Assembly (NCBI GenBank): GCA_015057635.1
Contig: SVEB01000089.1
Coordinates: 1-40,163, forward strand
Length of the DNA stretch: 40,163 nt
Direction: 5' to 3'
Origin: Lachnospiraceae bacterium
GTDB lineage: Bacteria > Bacillota > Clostridia > Lachnospirales > Lachnospiraceae
This document shows positions 19,188 through 25,708 of this stretch, one piece after another. Numbering within the stretch: position 1 is the stretch's first letter; the number at the start of each line of letters is the position of its first letter. The translations under genes were made by a program, and so were the position numbers. The notes below the pieces were generated by a model. The model saw only the letters and a list, made by a program, of their open reading frames with translations, had not been told where the DNA came from and did no database searches.

Positions 19188-19565
19188 ATGGATACGATTC
19201 TGTCACAGGTATTTCATGCGATCAGTGCAGTAATGTTTTGCATGGCGATTACGATCTTATTTACTGCAGTTGATATCAGTTCCGATATTTTCACAAAAGC
19301 ATTAAAACTCAATCAAAAGGAAGGAGTGGAGGAGTATGTGCCGGCTGAAAGGAACTCTTCAGCTGTTTCCTTTGCAGAATTATGGATGATAGTAAGTACA
19401 GAGCTGGAATATGATGTTGAGATTAATGGAACTTATATTTTAAAGGAAGGTTATTATGGGCTGGAGAGTCTCGAGCTTGAACTGCCTAGAGGCTCTTATC
19501 GCAAACAGTATGTATATGATGACAGTGGAAATATCCTGTTTGTTCGATATACGGCAGAACATTAG
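19188..19565 (+). CDS. Small single-helix envelope protein of the Tad-like operon
   Basis: This 125-residue protein has one N-terminal membrane helix (about residues 8-30) and a short extracytoplasmic domain. Its ending, DDSGNILFVRYT, resembles the DDNGVVTKLTFT ending of pilin-like protein B, so it may be a distant third member of that group or a minor subunit. No database family is recognised. The ATG is 4 nt after the previous stop, and translational coupling is likely because no strong ribosome binding site precedes it. Confidence 0.55.
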   Translation: MDTILSQVFHAISAVMFCMAITILFTAVDISSDIFTKALKLNQKEGVEEYVPAERNSSAVSFAELWMIVSTELEYDVEINGTYILKEGYYGLESLELELPRGSYRKQYVYDDSGNILFVRYTAEH

Positions 19566-19586
19566 TGAAAGCAGCAGGAGAAATCT

Positions 19587-20048
19587 ATGAATACATTTGG
19601 AAGGAGTATTACCATCATTTTAGCATGCATCCTGCTGTTTTTGTTTCCTGTCCAGTATGATGCGGAATTGACTGGGACGATAGCGGATGCTGTAGTGGAA
19701 AATGGGGTCTATGAGCTGACCGACAAAGTGATAAGAAACAAAGCGTTTACGAAAATGGATTATGAAATGTTTATGAATGAATTTGACATGGCAGATGCCG
19801 GCTTCCATCTTGAGTTCGAAGTGGCGAAGAGCTACAGTGATGGAGAGCAGGATTATATGTTCTCTGAGTTCTATGATGAGCTTGGCGCTTATTTTACAAT
19901 AGAGGAAGAGCTTACTCTTGAGCGGGGAGATTATATTACAATTTATCTGATCAAGGATATGGAGTCGGATCTTTTAAAGCTTCAGGAACTATTTTTTCAT
20001 AAAGGGATCCGAAAGGAGCAGATTGTTTATGGAGGCAGAATCTCATGA
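19587..20048 (+). CDS. Small secreted or anchored protein of the Tad-like operon (pair member 1)
   Basis: This 153-residue protein begins with a signal-like helix (ITIILACILLFLFPV), then an acidic domain. The segment around VIRNKAFTKMDYEMFMNEFDM has the same pattern as the next protein (VCTHGYLSRTMYEDYVRQL): a short turn, then TKMDYE or SRTMYE, then an amphipathic helix and a beta strand. This suggests a duplicated pair of minor pseudopilins, perhaps in the place of TadE/TadF. GGAG precedes the start. It overlaps the following gene by 4 nt. Confidence 0.55.
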   Translation: MNTFGRSITIILACILLFLFPVQYDAELTGTIADAVVENGVYELTDKVIRNKAFTKMDYEMFMNEFDMADAGFHLEFEVAKSYSDGEQDYMFSEFYDELGAYFTIEEELTLERGDYITIYLIKDMESDLLKLQELFFHKGIRKEQIVYGGRIS

Positions 20049-20539
20049 GTGATATGCAAGGAAAGGTAGTGGATTTAATTATTGGTGTGCTGATTATGTT
20101 TATCGCCCCGGTGCTTTATTTTAATAAGACGGCACAAAGCGGAGAAGAACTGATGATCAGGCAGTATACCACAGCATTTGTAGAAAATGTATGCACCCAC
20201 GGATATCTTTCCAGAACGATGTATGAGGATTATGTCCGCCAGCTTTCGGAACAGGATGTTATTCTTACAGTGGAGATGGAGCATTCTGAGCGAATTTTTG
20301 AGCCTGTCTATGCAAGAAATCCTGGTGATGAGGGAGCGTTTTTCTTTTCGGGAAATGTAAGAGAGTACGAGAAGGTAACATATACAGATGAGATAATAGG
20401 AAGGATCAGTGAGCAAAAAGGAAGATATGAGATGGGAGCAGAGGACAGTTTTAAAGTAGTAATCCATTTAAACGAAGCAGAAGGAAGTAAAGTGGTGGCT
20501 GCCTACACCGGAAGAATCAGAGATATCCAGGTAGAATAG
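20045..20539 (+). CDS. Small anchored protein of the Tad-like operon (pair member 2)
   Basis: This 164-residue protein starts MSDMQGKVVDLIIGVLIMF, a short head followed by one membrane helix, and has an extracytoplasmic domain with many acidic residues. It shares the repeated motif noted in its neighbour. The head ends in basic and glycine residues before the helix, again prepilin-like but without a clear peptidase site. It overlaps the previous gene by 4 nt and lies 8 nt before the next. Confidence 0.55.
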   Translation: MSDMQGKVVDLIIGVLIMFIAPVLYFNKTAQSGEELMIRQYTTAFVENVCTHGYLSRTMYEDYVRQLSEQDVILTVEMEHSERIFEPVYARNPGDEGAFFFSGNVREYEKVTYTDEIIGRISEQKGRYEMGAEDSFKVVIHLNEAEGSKVVAAYTGRIRDIQVE

Positions 20540-20547
20540 GGGGAAAC

Positions 20548-21585
20548 ATGAATTTTTCTAGAATCTCAATTTTATTTGTTATTATCTTTTTGTCGGTAAC
20601 TGTGATTCAGGATATTGAGATAAGCAGGGATAAGGTCAGAGTAGAGGAGACACAGCGGTTAAACAGGTGCTTTAATCAGGCGGTGGATGAGGCAGCAGAT
20701 ATGCTTGTAAAAGCGGATCCCGGACAACTGATCTTACAGAAGGAAAAAGCGATCGATGTATTTTTTCATACCTTATCTGCATCATTAGGAATCCTTTCAG
20801 ATGCTGCTGCACAACAGGAACTGTTTTCTTACTTCCCTATTATTTCGGTTGTAACAGACCAAGGTGTCTATCTATACTTTCGAGAGATTTTTAAGAGGGA
20901 TGAAAAGAGTCAGATCAGCCAGATGCAGTGGAGCGAATGCATTCCCTATACATATGAGGATTCGGATTTTATTTATCAATTTACAATGGGAAATACAGTA
21001 CGGATTTATGATAAGAATAAACTGTTAGGAGAGCCGGATGATGAAGTGATGATGTATGAGATTGACTACCGGGAAGCGGTAGAGAAGGAAGCGTTTCAGA
21101 ATTATTATCACAGTCATCCGGAGTGTATGTTATTTCATGAAAACGAATATCAAAGCATTCGGCAGGAAACGATTGCAGATCGGATTGAAACGCTTTTTTC
21201 TTCCTATGTGACGGAGCATAACCTGATGGCAGCTAATTTTGGCATTGCTTATGAATTCTCATTTCCACGTGTGGATCAGTCAGAGTGGATGCGGGCGGTG
21301 GACAGTCCAAGCTTGTTTATTCTTTTTCAAGGATATCCAGTATCCTATGGATTAGGGGAAACGTACTCCGATTTTTCATTTTCTGCTGCTTCGATTAATA
21401 AAAAAGCGCTCTATTATGTGGAACAGAAGGAGTGGTATTTCCTTTATCATAGGGAAGGCTGCCCTTCGCTTACTGAGACAGAGGAGCTGCTGGTTTTTTA
21501 TAATGTGGAGGAATGTGCCAGGTATGGAGCATACGCGTGTGCAGAATGTTTCCCGGATACAGGAGCTAAAATGCCAGTGAAATAA
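20548..21585 (+). CDS. Large anchored extracytoplasmic protein, last gene of the Tad-like operon
   Basis: This 345-residue protein has a membrane helix at about residues 6-21 and a large, mostly hydrophilic domain outside the membrane. It contains several cysteines, including a C-terminal group (EECARYGAYACAECFPD), which could form disulfides. I recognise no family. Its size and terminal position suggest a minor tip component or adhesin, which is only a guess. GGGGA precedes the ATG. The operon terminator follows 26 nt after the stop. Confidence 0.6.
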   Translation: MNFSRISILFVIIFLSVTVIQDIEISRDKVRVEETQRLNRCFNQAVDEAADMLVKADPGQLILQKEKAIDVFFHTLSASLGILSDAAAQQELFSYFPIISVVTDQGVYLYFREIFKRDEKSQISQMQWSECIPYTYEDSDFIYQFTMGNTVRIYDKNKLLGEPDDEVMMYEIDYREAVEKEAFQNYYHSHPECMLFHENEYQSIRQETIADRIETLFSSYVTEHNLMAANFGIAYEFSFPRVDQSEWMRAVDSPSLFILFQGYPVSYGLGETYSDFSFSAASINKKALYYVEQKEWYFLYHREGCPSLTETEELLVFYNVEECARYGAYACAECFPDTGAKMPVK

Positions 21586-21610
21586 AGGTCTTAAAAAATG
21601 AAAGAGTGAT

Positions 21611-21681
21611 AAAAAGCCATTCAATTCTATGCTTTAAGCGGTAAGATCGAGGCTTAAAGGGTAGAATCAAATGGCTTTTTT
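21611..21681 (+). terminator. Terminator of the Tad-like operon
   Basis: AAAAAGCCATT (21611-21621) pairs with AATGGCTTTTT (21670-21680). Inside it ATTCTA pairs with TAGAAT and CTTTAAGC with GCTTAAAG, so the stem is long with small bulges. T-rich sequence follows. The A-run on the left also lets it serve the convergent degV gene. Confidence 0.85.
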
Positions 21682-21772
21682 ATTTATTATGATGCTATGA
21701 GCTTAAATAAAATTTGATAATAAAATACAACACCAAATATTGGCTAGATACTAGTAAAACACCAGTTAAATT

Positions 21773-22639
21773 CTAGCGGTGTGTCCCCATATAGAACAGT
21801 GCCACTGTCCCAGGACCGGAATGTGCGCCTACGGTCGGGCTTACATAGTTGATTAAGAAGTTTGTGATGCCAAAACGCTTGGTTACTAAATCTTTTACAA
21901 ATTCGGCATCTTCCAAGCAGTCGCCGTGACTAATGAATACGATATCATTTTTAAAGTCGCCTATCTTTTCTTCCATATGATCCACAAGGGCGATGAGGGA
22001 TTTCTTACGTCCTCTTACATTCTCTACCGGCATCAGGCGTCCTTCATCATCTACATGAAGGACAGGCTTTACGTTGATCAACGTGCCGATGATGGCGGTT
22101 GCTTTGGATACACGACCGCCACGGTGGAGATTGAACAGATCATCCACTGTGAACTCATGACAGAAGTAAGGACGGTTTTCCTGAAGCCAGTCAATAATTT
22201 CATCCATAGATTTGCCGGCTTCCTTCATCATAATGGCTTTATGAACAAAGAGTCCCTGCCCGAGGGAAGCGCATAGAGAATCAATCACTACGATGCGGGC
22301 ACCTGGATTCTCCTCGCAGATTTCTCTTGCAGCCACAGCAGCAGTATTGTAGCTGGAACTTAAAGCAGAAGAGAAGCTAAGATGCAGGACATCAAAACCA
22401 TCGTCTACGGCCTTTTGAAATGCTTTCTGTACAAAGTCCGGATTGGATGCCATTGTATTCGGCATCTCACCCTTTCTCATACGCGCATAAAATTCGGAAG
22501 GAGACAGTTTCTTTTCCTCGCCATAAACTTCATCAGAACCAAAGGCATAATAAAGTGGATGTATTGTTAAGTTATGTGCATTGATATAGTCGTCTGGTAA
22601 ATCGGCTGTTGAATCAGTCGATATAATAAATTCTCGCAT
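21773..22639 (-). CDS. DegV family fatty-acid-binding protein
   Basis: This 288-residue cytoplasmic protein matches the DegV family, members of which bind a fatty acid for FakA-type phosphorylation. STDSTADLP at the N-terminus, TMASNPDF, the SFSSALSSSYNTA loop, VIDSLCASLGQG, LHRGGRVSKA and the C-terminal GAHSGPGTVALFY are all family hallmarks. ATG 22639 is preferred over the GTG at 22648, because that GTG lies within the GGAGTG ribosome binding site. No fakA-like kinase gene is nearby. The 259 nt upstream (22640-22898) show no gene; TATACT- and TATAAT-like words occur there, but no well-spaced -35. Confidence 0.92.
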   Translation of the reverse strand: MREFIISTDSTADLPDDYINAHNLTIHPLYYAFGSDEVYGEEKKLSPSEFYARMRKGEMPNTMASNPDFVQKAFQKAVDDGFDVLHLSFSSALSSSYNTAAVAAREICEENPGARIVVIDSLCASLGQGLFVHKAIMMKEAGKSMDEIIDWLQENRPYFCHEFTVDDLFNLHRGGRVSKATAIIGTLINVKPVLHVDDEGRLMPVENVRGRKKSLIALVDHMEEKIGDFKNDIVFISHGDCLEDAEFVKDLVTKRFGITNFLINYVSPTVGAHSGPGTVALFYMGTHR

Positions 22640-22898
22640 AGCTTTCACTCCTAAATGTAAAATGGTTTTTGGATTTGTAATACCAGTGGATCTGCAATAT
22701 ACATGAGTTTATAAGGCCTGCATCCATACTATAGGGCTGATAAGATAAGTCAGATGGAAATAAGTATAATCCATTTATGGAAAATTATAAGTGCACATGG
22801 AGGGTGCAGGTATGTATTTTGTAAACATATCATGTGGTAATAAAAACCATATTTATATTATAGCATGCGAGAGGGATTCTTCAAGTAATAATAGACGA

Positions 22899-23342
22899 TT
22901 AGCTAAGAAGTACCTGGCGGATGGAAGCGCAGATCTCTTCCGGGGTGCTGGTATCGCTATGTACGGTAAGGTCATAGGTGCCATCCAAAAACAAATGAGC
23001 TTTTCGTTCCAGCATGGCGCCTACCGGTGCGGGAAGATTGCCATGCATTCTGACAGCGAAACGGGATTTGATCGTTTCTAAGTCGGCAGTGAAGAGAACC
23101 TTCTTTGCACCTTCAGGAAGCATATTGACTTCCTCCATTTCGCTTATGACAAAGATAGTAAGCTCATTAGAAGAGACCGCTTCCTGTAACTGCTTTTCAA
23201 ACAGACTTTTGGCTTGTGATGGGCTTTTGGCAAGTTTTAAATAGTCTTTTCCAGTATAGACTGCAGCATGACTGCTTTTTTGAAAGGTTTCGGCCGCCAG
23301 AGATTTCCCGGTGCAGCTACATCCGATGAATGCGAATAACAT
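22899..23342 (-). CDS. Small P-loop kinase-like protein
   Basis: This 147-residue protein starts MLFAFIGCSCTGKSLAAE, with a Walker A loop GCSCTGKS at residues 7-14. The small size, the ELTIFVISEMEEV strand and the FTADLETIKSRFAVRMHG segment (which could form a lid or second-strand arginines) fit the nucleoside/shikimate-kinase-like P-loop group. The substrate is unknown. ATG 23342 is chosen because AGGAGG lies 8 nt upstream; the longer frame starts 14 codons earlier without support. A near-consensus promoter lies upstream. Confidence 0.75.
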   Translation of the reverse strand: MLFAFIGCSCTGKSLAAETFQKSSHAAVYTGKDYLKLAKSPSQAKSLFEKQLQEAVSSNELTIFVISEMEEVNMLPEGAKKVLFTADLETIKSRFAVRMHGNLPAPVGAMLERKAHLFLDGTYDLTVHSDTSTPEEICASIRQVLLS

Positions 23343-23620
23343 AATAGAGTCCTCCTGATTTATTAATAATTTTACTCGGAACACAGGAAAAGGATATTAT
23401 TTCCTGACTGTATAATGATAGTCCTGATATCAAAATATGTCAATCTGATTTTATAAATATAAAAATAAATTTCAGGTCAGCTTAAAAATGAAAACGAATC
23501 TTAGTTTTTTATAGTAAGCTAAATTGAGGGCAATTATAAGAAAAATGCATACAAATACGCGAAAAATGCGAGGGGACAAGCTGTGATTTTTGCAATTAAT
23601 CGAAAATTGTATTTAAATTC
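23343..23620. other. A/T-rich divergent intergenic region
   Basis: Between the kinase-like gene (minus) and scfA (plus) lie about 366 A/T-rich bases with no gene. They hold the kinase promoter on the left and the scfA control elements on the right. In the middle (23460-23600) I see no clear structure. Confidence 0.5.
23415..23443 (-). promoter_or_regulatory. Promoter of the kinase-like gene
   Basis: On the minus strand TTGACA (23443-23438) and TATCAT (23420-23415) are separated by exactly 17 nt. The -35 is perfect consensus. The leader to ATG 23342 is about 65 nt. Confidence 0.75.
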
Positions 23621-23635
23621 TGAAAATTATTCTCA
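23621..23635 (+). promoter_or_regulatory. Fur-like box upstream of scfA
   Basis: TGAAAAT-T-ATTCTCA matches the 7-1-7 Fur consensus TGATAAT-N-ATTATCA at 12 of 14 positions. It lies just upstream of the scfA core promoter. A related 14-bp inverted repeat (23623-23636 against 23651-23664, 12 of 14 paired) spans the promoter. A/T-rich DNA gives such matches by chance, so binding is speculative. Confidence 0.35.
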
Positions 23636-23643
23636 AAAAATGC

Positions 23644-23672
23644 TTTCCTATTGAGAAAAATTATGGTATACT
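23644..23672 (+). promoter_or_regulatory. Extended -10 promoter of scfA
   Basis: TGGTATACT (23664-23672) is an extended -10 element. The -35 position 17 nt upstream reads TTTCCT, which is weak, as is common for extended -10 promoters. The start of transcription would be near 23679, about 30 nt before scfA. Confidence 0.6.
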
Positions 23673-23708
23673 CATTAACAGCTATTGATATTTAGGAGGT
23701 TTCTACAT

Positions 23709-23849
23709 ATGAAACATATTAAAACTTTAAACACTAAGAATTTAAAAGATACAATGAAAAAGGGCGGATGCGGTGAATGCCAGACATCTTGTCAGTCTGC
23801 TTGCAAGACTTCTTGTACAGTAGGAAATCAGAGCTGCGAAAACAAATAG
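23709..23849 (+). CDS. scfA: SCIFF ranthipeptide precursor
   Basis: This 46-residue ribosomal peptide is the precursor of SCIFF (six cysteines in forty-five residues). It starts MKHIKTLNTKNLKDTMKKGG and carries Cys at 21, 24, 28, 32, 36 and 43. The leader is residues 1-20. Thr37 follows the CKTSCTV motif; in the studied clostridial homologue a Cys32-Thr37 thioether is formed by the maturase, and both positions are present here. AGGAGGT (23694-23700) lies 8 nt before ATG. The maturase gene scfB follows after a hairpin. The final product's role is unknown in the literature I know, though the peptide is nearly universal in Clostridia. Confidence 0.96.
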   Translation: MKHIKTLNTKNLKDTMKKGGCGECQTSCQSACKTSCTVGNQSCENK

Positions 23850-23915
23850 TTTTTAGCCTGATTTAGATTCAGTCAGATTAATTGAATCGGAATTTTTTCA
23901 AGTTAAGATTTTTAA

Positions 23916-23958
23916 AAGCAACGGGTAAGCAGCGTCTTTTAGTCGCTGCTTATTGCTT
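23916..23958 (+). promoter_or_regulatory. Intercistronic hairpin between scfA and scfB
   Basis: TAAGCAGCG (23926-23934) pairs with CGCTGCTTA (23944-23952), and outside it AAGCAA (23916-23921) pairs with TTGCTT (23953-23958) across a 4-nt bulge. No U-run follows, so it may act as a partial terminator or as a 3' stabiliser that makes the peptide mRNA more abundant than that of the maturase. Confidence 0.6.
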
Positions 23959-24021
23959 GTCCGGGACTGTCTGGTTTAATTTTGGCCAGGCTTGCTTGTC
24001 CCTATGAAAGGAGTTATAACA

Positions 24022-25449
24022 TTGATTCATCAGTATAAAAATAACGGGTATAACATCGTTCTTGATGTAAACTCAGGTATGGTTCATGTAGTTGATGATT
24101 TAGCTTATGATATCATTGGCTTATTTGAAGAAAAGAACAAAGAAGAGATCAAGCAGGAAATGCTTGCGAAATACAGTCAGCCAGAGAATTTAGCTCTTTT
24201 ACAGGATGATTCCGAAGAGGAAGAGTTAACCGTAGATGGTTTAGGCGCTGAAATTGATGCGGTTTATGACAGCATTGTGAAGATGAAAGAAGATGGCAAT
24301 CTGTTTACAGAAGACATCTATGAAGAATATATTGACGGCTTTAAGAACCGTGAGACAGTAGTTAAGGCATTATGTTTACACATTGCGCATGATTGTAACC
24401 TTGCCTGCAGATACTGTTTCGCAGAGGAAGGCGAATATCACGGAAGACGTGCTTTAATGAGCTATGAAGTAGGTAAGCAGGCACTTGACTTCTTAATCGC
24501 AAACTCCGGAAACAGACGTAACCTTGAAGTTGACTTCTTTGGTGGGGAACCATTAATGAACTTCCAGGTTGTAAAAGACTTAGTAAAATACGGTAGAGAA
24601 CAGGAAAAGATTCATAATAAGAACTTCCGTTTCACTTTAACAACAAACGGTGTTTTATTAAATGATGATATTATGGAGTTTGCAAACAAGGAAATGGCAA
24701 ACGTTGTATTAAGTATCGACGGCCGTAAGGAAGTACATGATCATATGCGTCCATTCAGAAATGGTGCAGGAAGCTATGATATGATCGTTCCTAAATTCCA
24801 GAAGGTTGCAGAAAGTAGAAATCAGACAAATTACTATGTAAGAGGTACTTTTACACGTAATAACTTAGACTTTGCAGATGATGTAAAGCAGTTCGTAGAT
24901 TTAGGCTTTAAGCAGATTTCGGTTGAACCGGTTGTTGCACAGCCGGAAGAAGATTATTCTATCCGTGAGGAAGATCTTCCAAAGATCATGGATGAATACG
25001 ATCGTCTTGCAAGATATATCGTAGATTGCAGAAGAGAAGGAAAGTGGTTCAACTTCTTCCACTTCATGATGGATTTAAGCGGCGGCCCATGTGTGGCAAA
25101 ACGTTTATCCGGATGTGGTTCAGGAACCGAATATTTAGCAGTTACACCTTGGGGTGACATTTATCCATGTCATCAGTTCGTAGGTGAGGAAGATTACCTG
25201 ATGGGTAATGTATTTGAGGGCGTTAAGAGAACAGATCTTCGTGAAGAATTCAAATGTTCCAACGTGTATTCCAAACCGAAATGTAAAGACTGTTTCTCAA
25301 AATTCTACTGCAGCGGCGGTTGTGCAGCAAACTCATTTAAATTCCATGGCCAGATCAATGATGCATATGATATCGGCTGTGAAATGCAGAGAAAACGTGT
25401 TGAATGTGCAATCATGATTAAAGCAGCTGAAGCGGAAATGGCTGAGTAA
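24022..25449 (+). CDS. scfB: SCIFF radical SAM maturase (SPASM/Twitch type)
   Basis: This 475-residue iron-sulfur enzyme installs thioether cross-links in the SCIFF peptide. An N-terminal precursor-recognition region (residues 1-110, MIHQYKNNGYNIVLDVNSG at the start) precedes the radical SAM core with C125, C129 and C132 (HDCNLACRYCF), which bind the SAM cluster. FFGGEPLMNF follows. The SPASM domain holds the auxiliary-cluster cysteines: GCGSGTEYLAVTPWGDIYPCH, and later KCKDCFSKFYCSGGCAANSF. The start is inferred as TTG 24022, because AAAGGAG (24007-24013) lies 8 nt before it and the protein then begins MIHQY as in homologues. ATG 24004 and CTT 23992 lie upstream of or within that site. It is the second gene of the scfA operon and ends at a strong terminator. 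Confidence 0.95.
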   Translation: MIHQYKNNGYNIVLDVNSGMVHVVDDLAYDIIGLFEEKNKEEIKQEMLAKYSQPENLALLQDDSEEEELTVDGLGAEIDAVYDSIVKMKEDGNLFTEDIYEEYIDGFKNRETVVKALCLHIAHDCNLACRYCFAEEGEYHGRRALMSYEVGKQALDFLIANSGNRRNLEVDFFGGEPLMNFQVVKDLVKYGREQEKIHNKNFRFTLTTNGVLLNDDIMEFANKEMANVVLSIDGRKEVHDHMRPFRNGAGSYDMIVPKFQKVAESRNQTNYYVRGTFTRNNLDFADDVKQFVDLGFKQISVEPVVAQPEEDYSIREEDLPKIMDEYDRLARYIVDCRREGKWFNFFHFMMDLSGGPCVAKRLSGCGSGTEYLAVTPWGDIYPCHQFVGEEDYLMGNVFEGVKRTDLREEFKCSNVYSKPKCKDCFSKFYCSGGCAANSFKFHGQINDAYDIGCEMQRKRVECAIMIKAAEAEMAE

Positions 25450-25453
25450 TCTT

Positions 25454-25510
25454 AATTCCCATGTCTTTTGGTTGTCCTTGTGATGCTCTCAAAAGCATGG
25501 GAATTTTTTA
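25454..25510 (+). terminator. Terminator after scfB
   Basis: AATTCCCATG (25454-25463) is complementary to CATGGGAATT (25496-25505), followed by TTTTT. The loop is about 32 nt. It separates scfAB from the secDF transcript. Confidence 0.8.
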
Positions 25511-25708
25511 ATTAACAGAAAAGTTTTGAAACTTTCCTGTTAGTTAAAACTCTCCGAGCAATGCGCACAGATCTTACACTTTCGTGTAAGCAAAGTGACA
25601 TCGCTTTGAGAAAAGAGGATATTTGGAACCTAGAGTGGCGAAGCTACTTTGTTCTGAGAAAACAGGGTACATAAAATACTCTGTATCAAAATATAAAGGA
25701 GATTCTAT
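25511..25708 (+). other. Structured leader region of secDF
   Basis: Three hairpins occur in 200 nt: TAACAG with AAAGTTT (25513-25526) against AAACTTT with CTGTTA (25529-25542); CTTACAC (25573-25579) against GTGTAAG (25584-25590) with a 4-nt TTTC loop; and AGAGTGGC against GCTACTTT (about 25632-25650) with a GAA loop. No riboswitch class was recognised. The AAAGGAG ribosome binding site of secDF lies at the end. Confidence 0.4.

Noticed and set aside
22791..23081. 96-codon plus-strand frame upstream of and across the kinase-like gene
   Set aside because: Half of it is antisense to the P-loop gene, and it has no family match.
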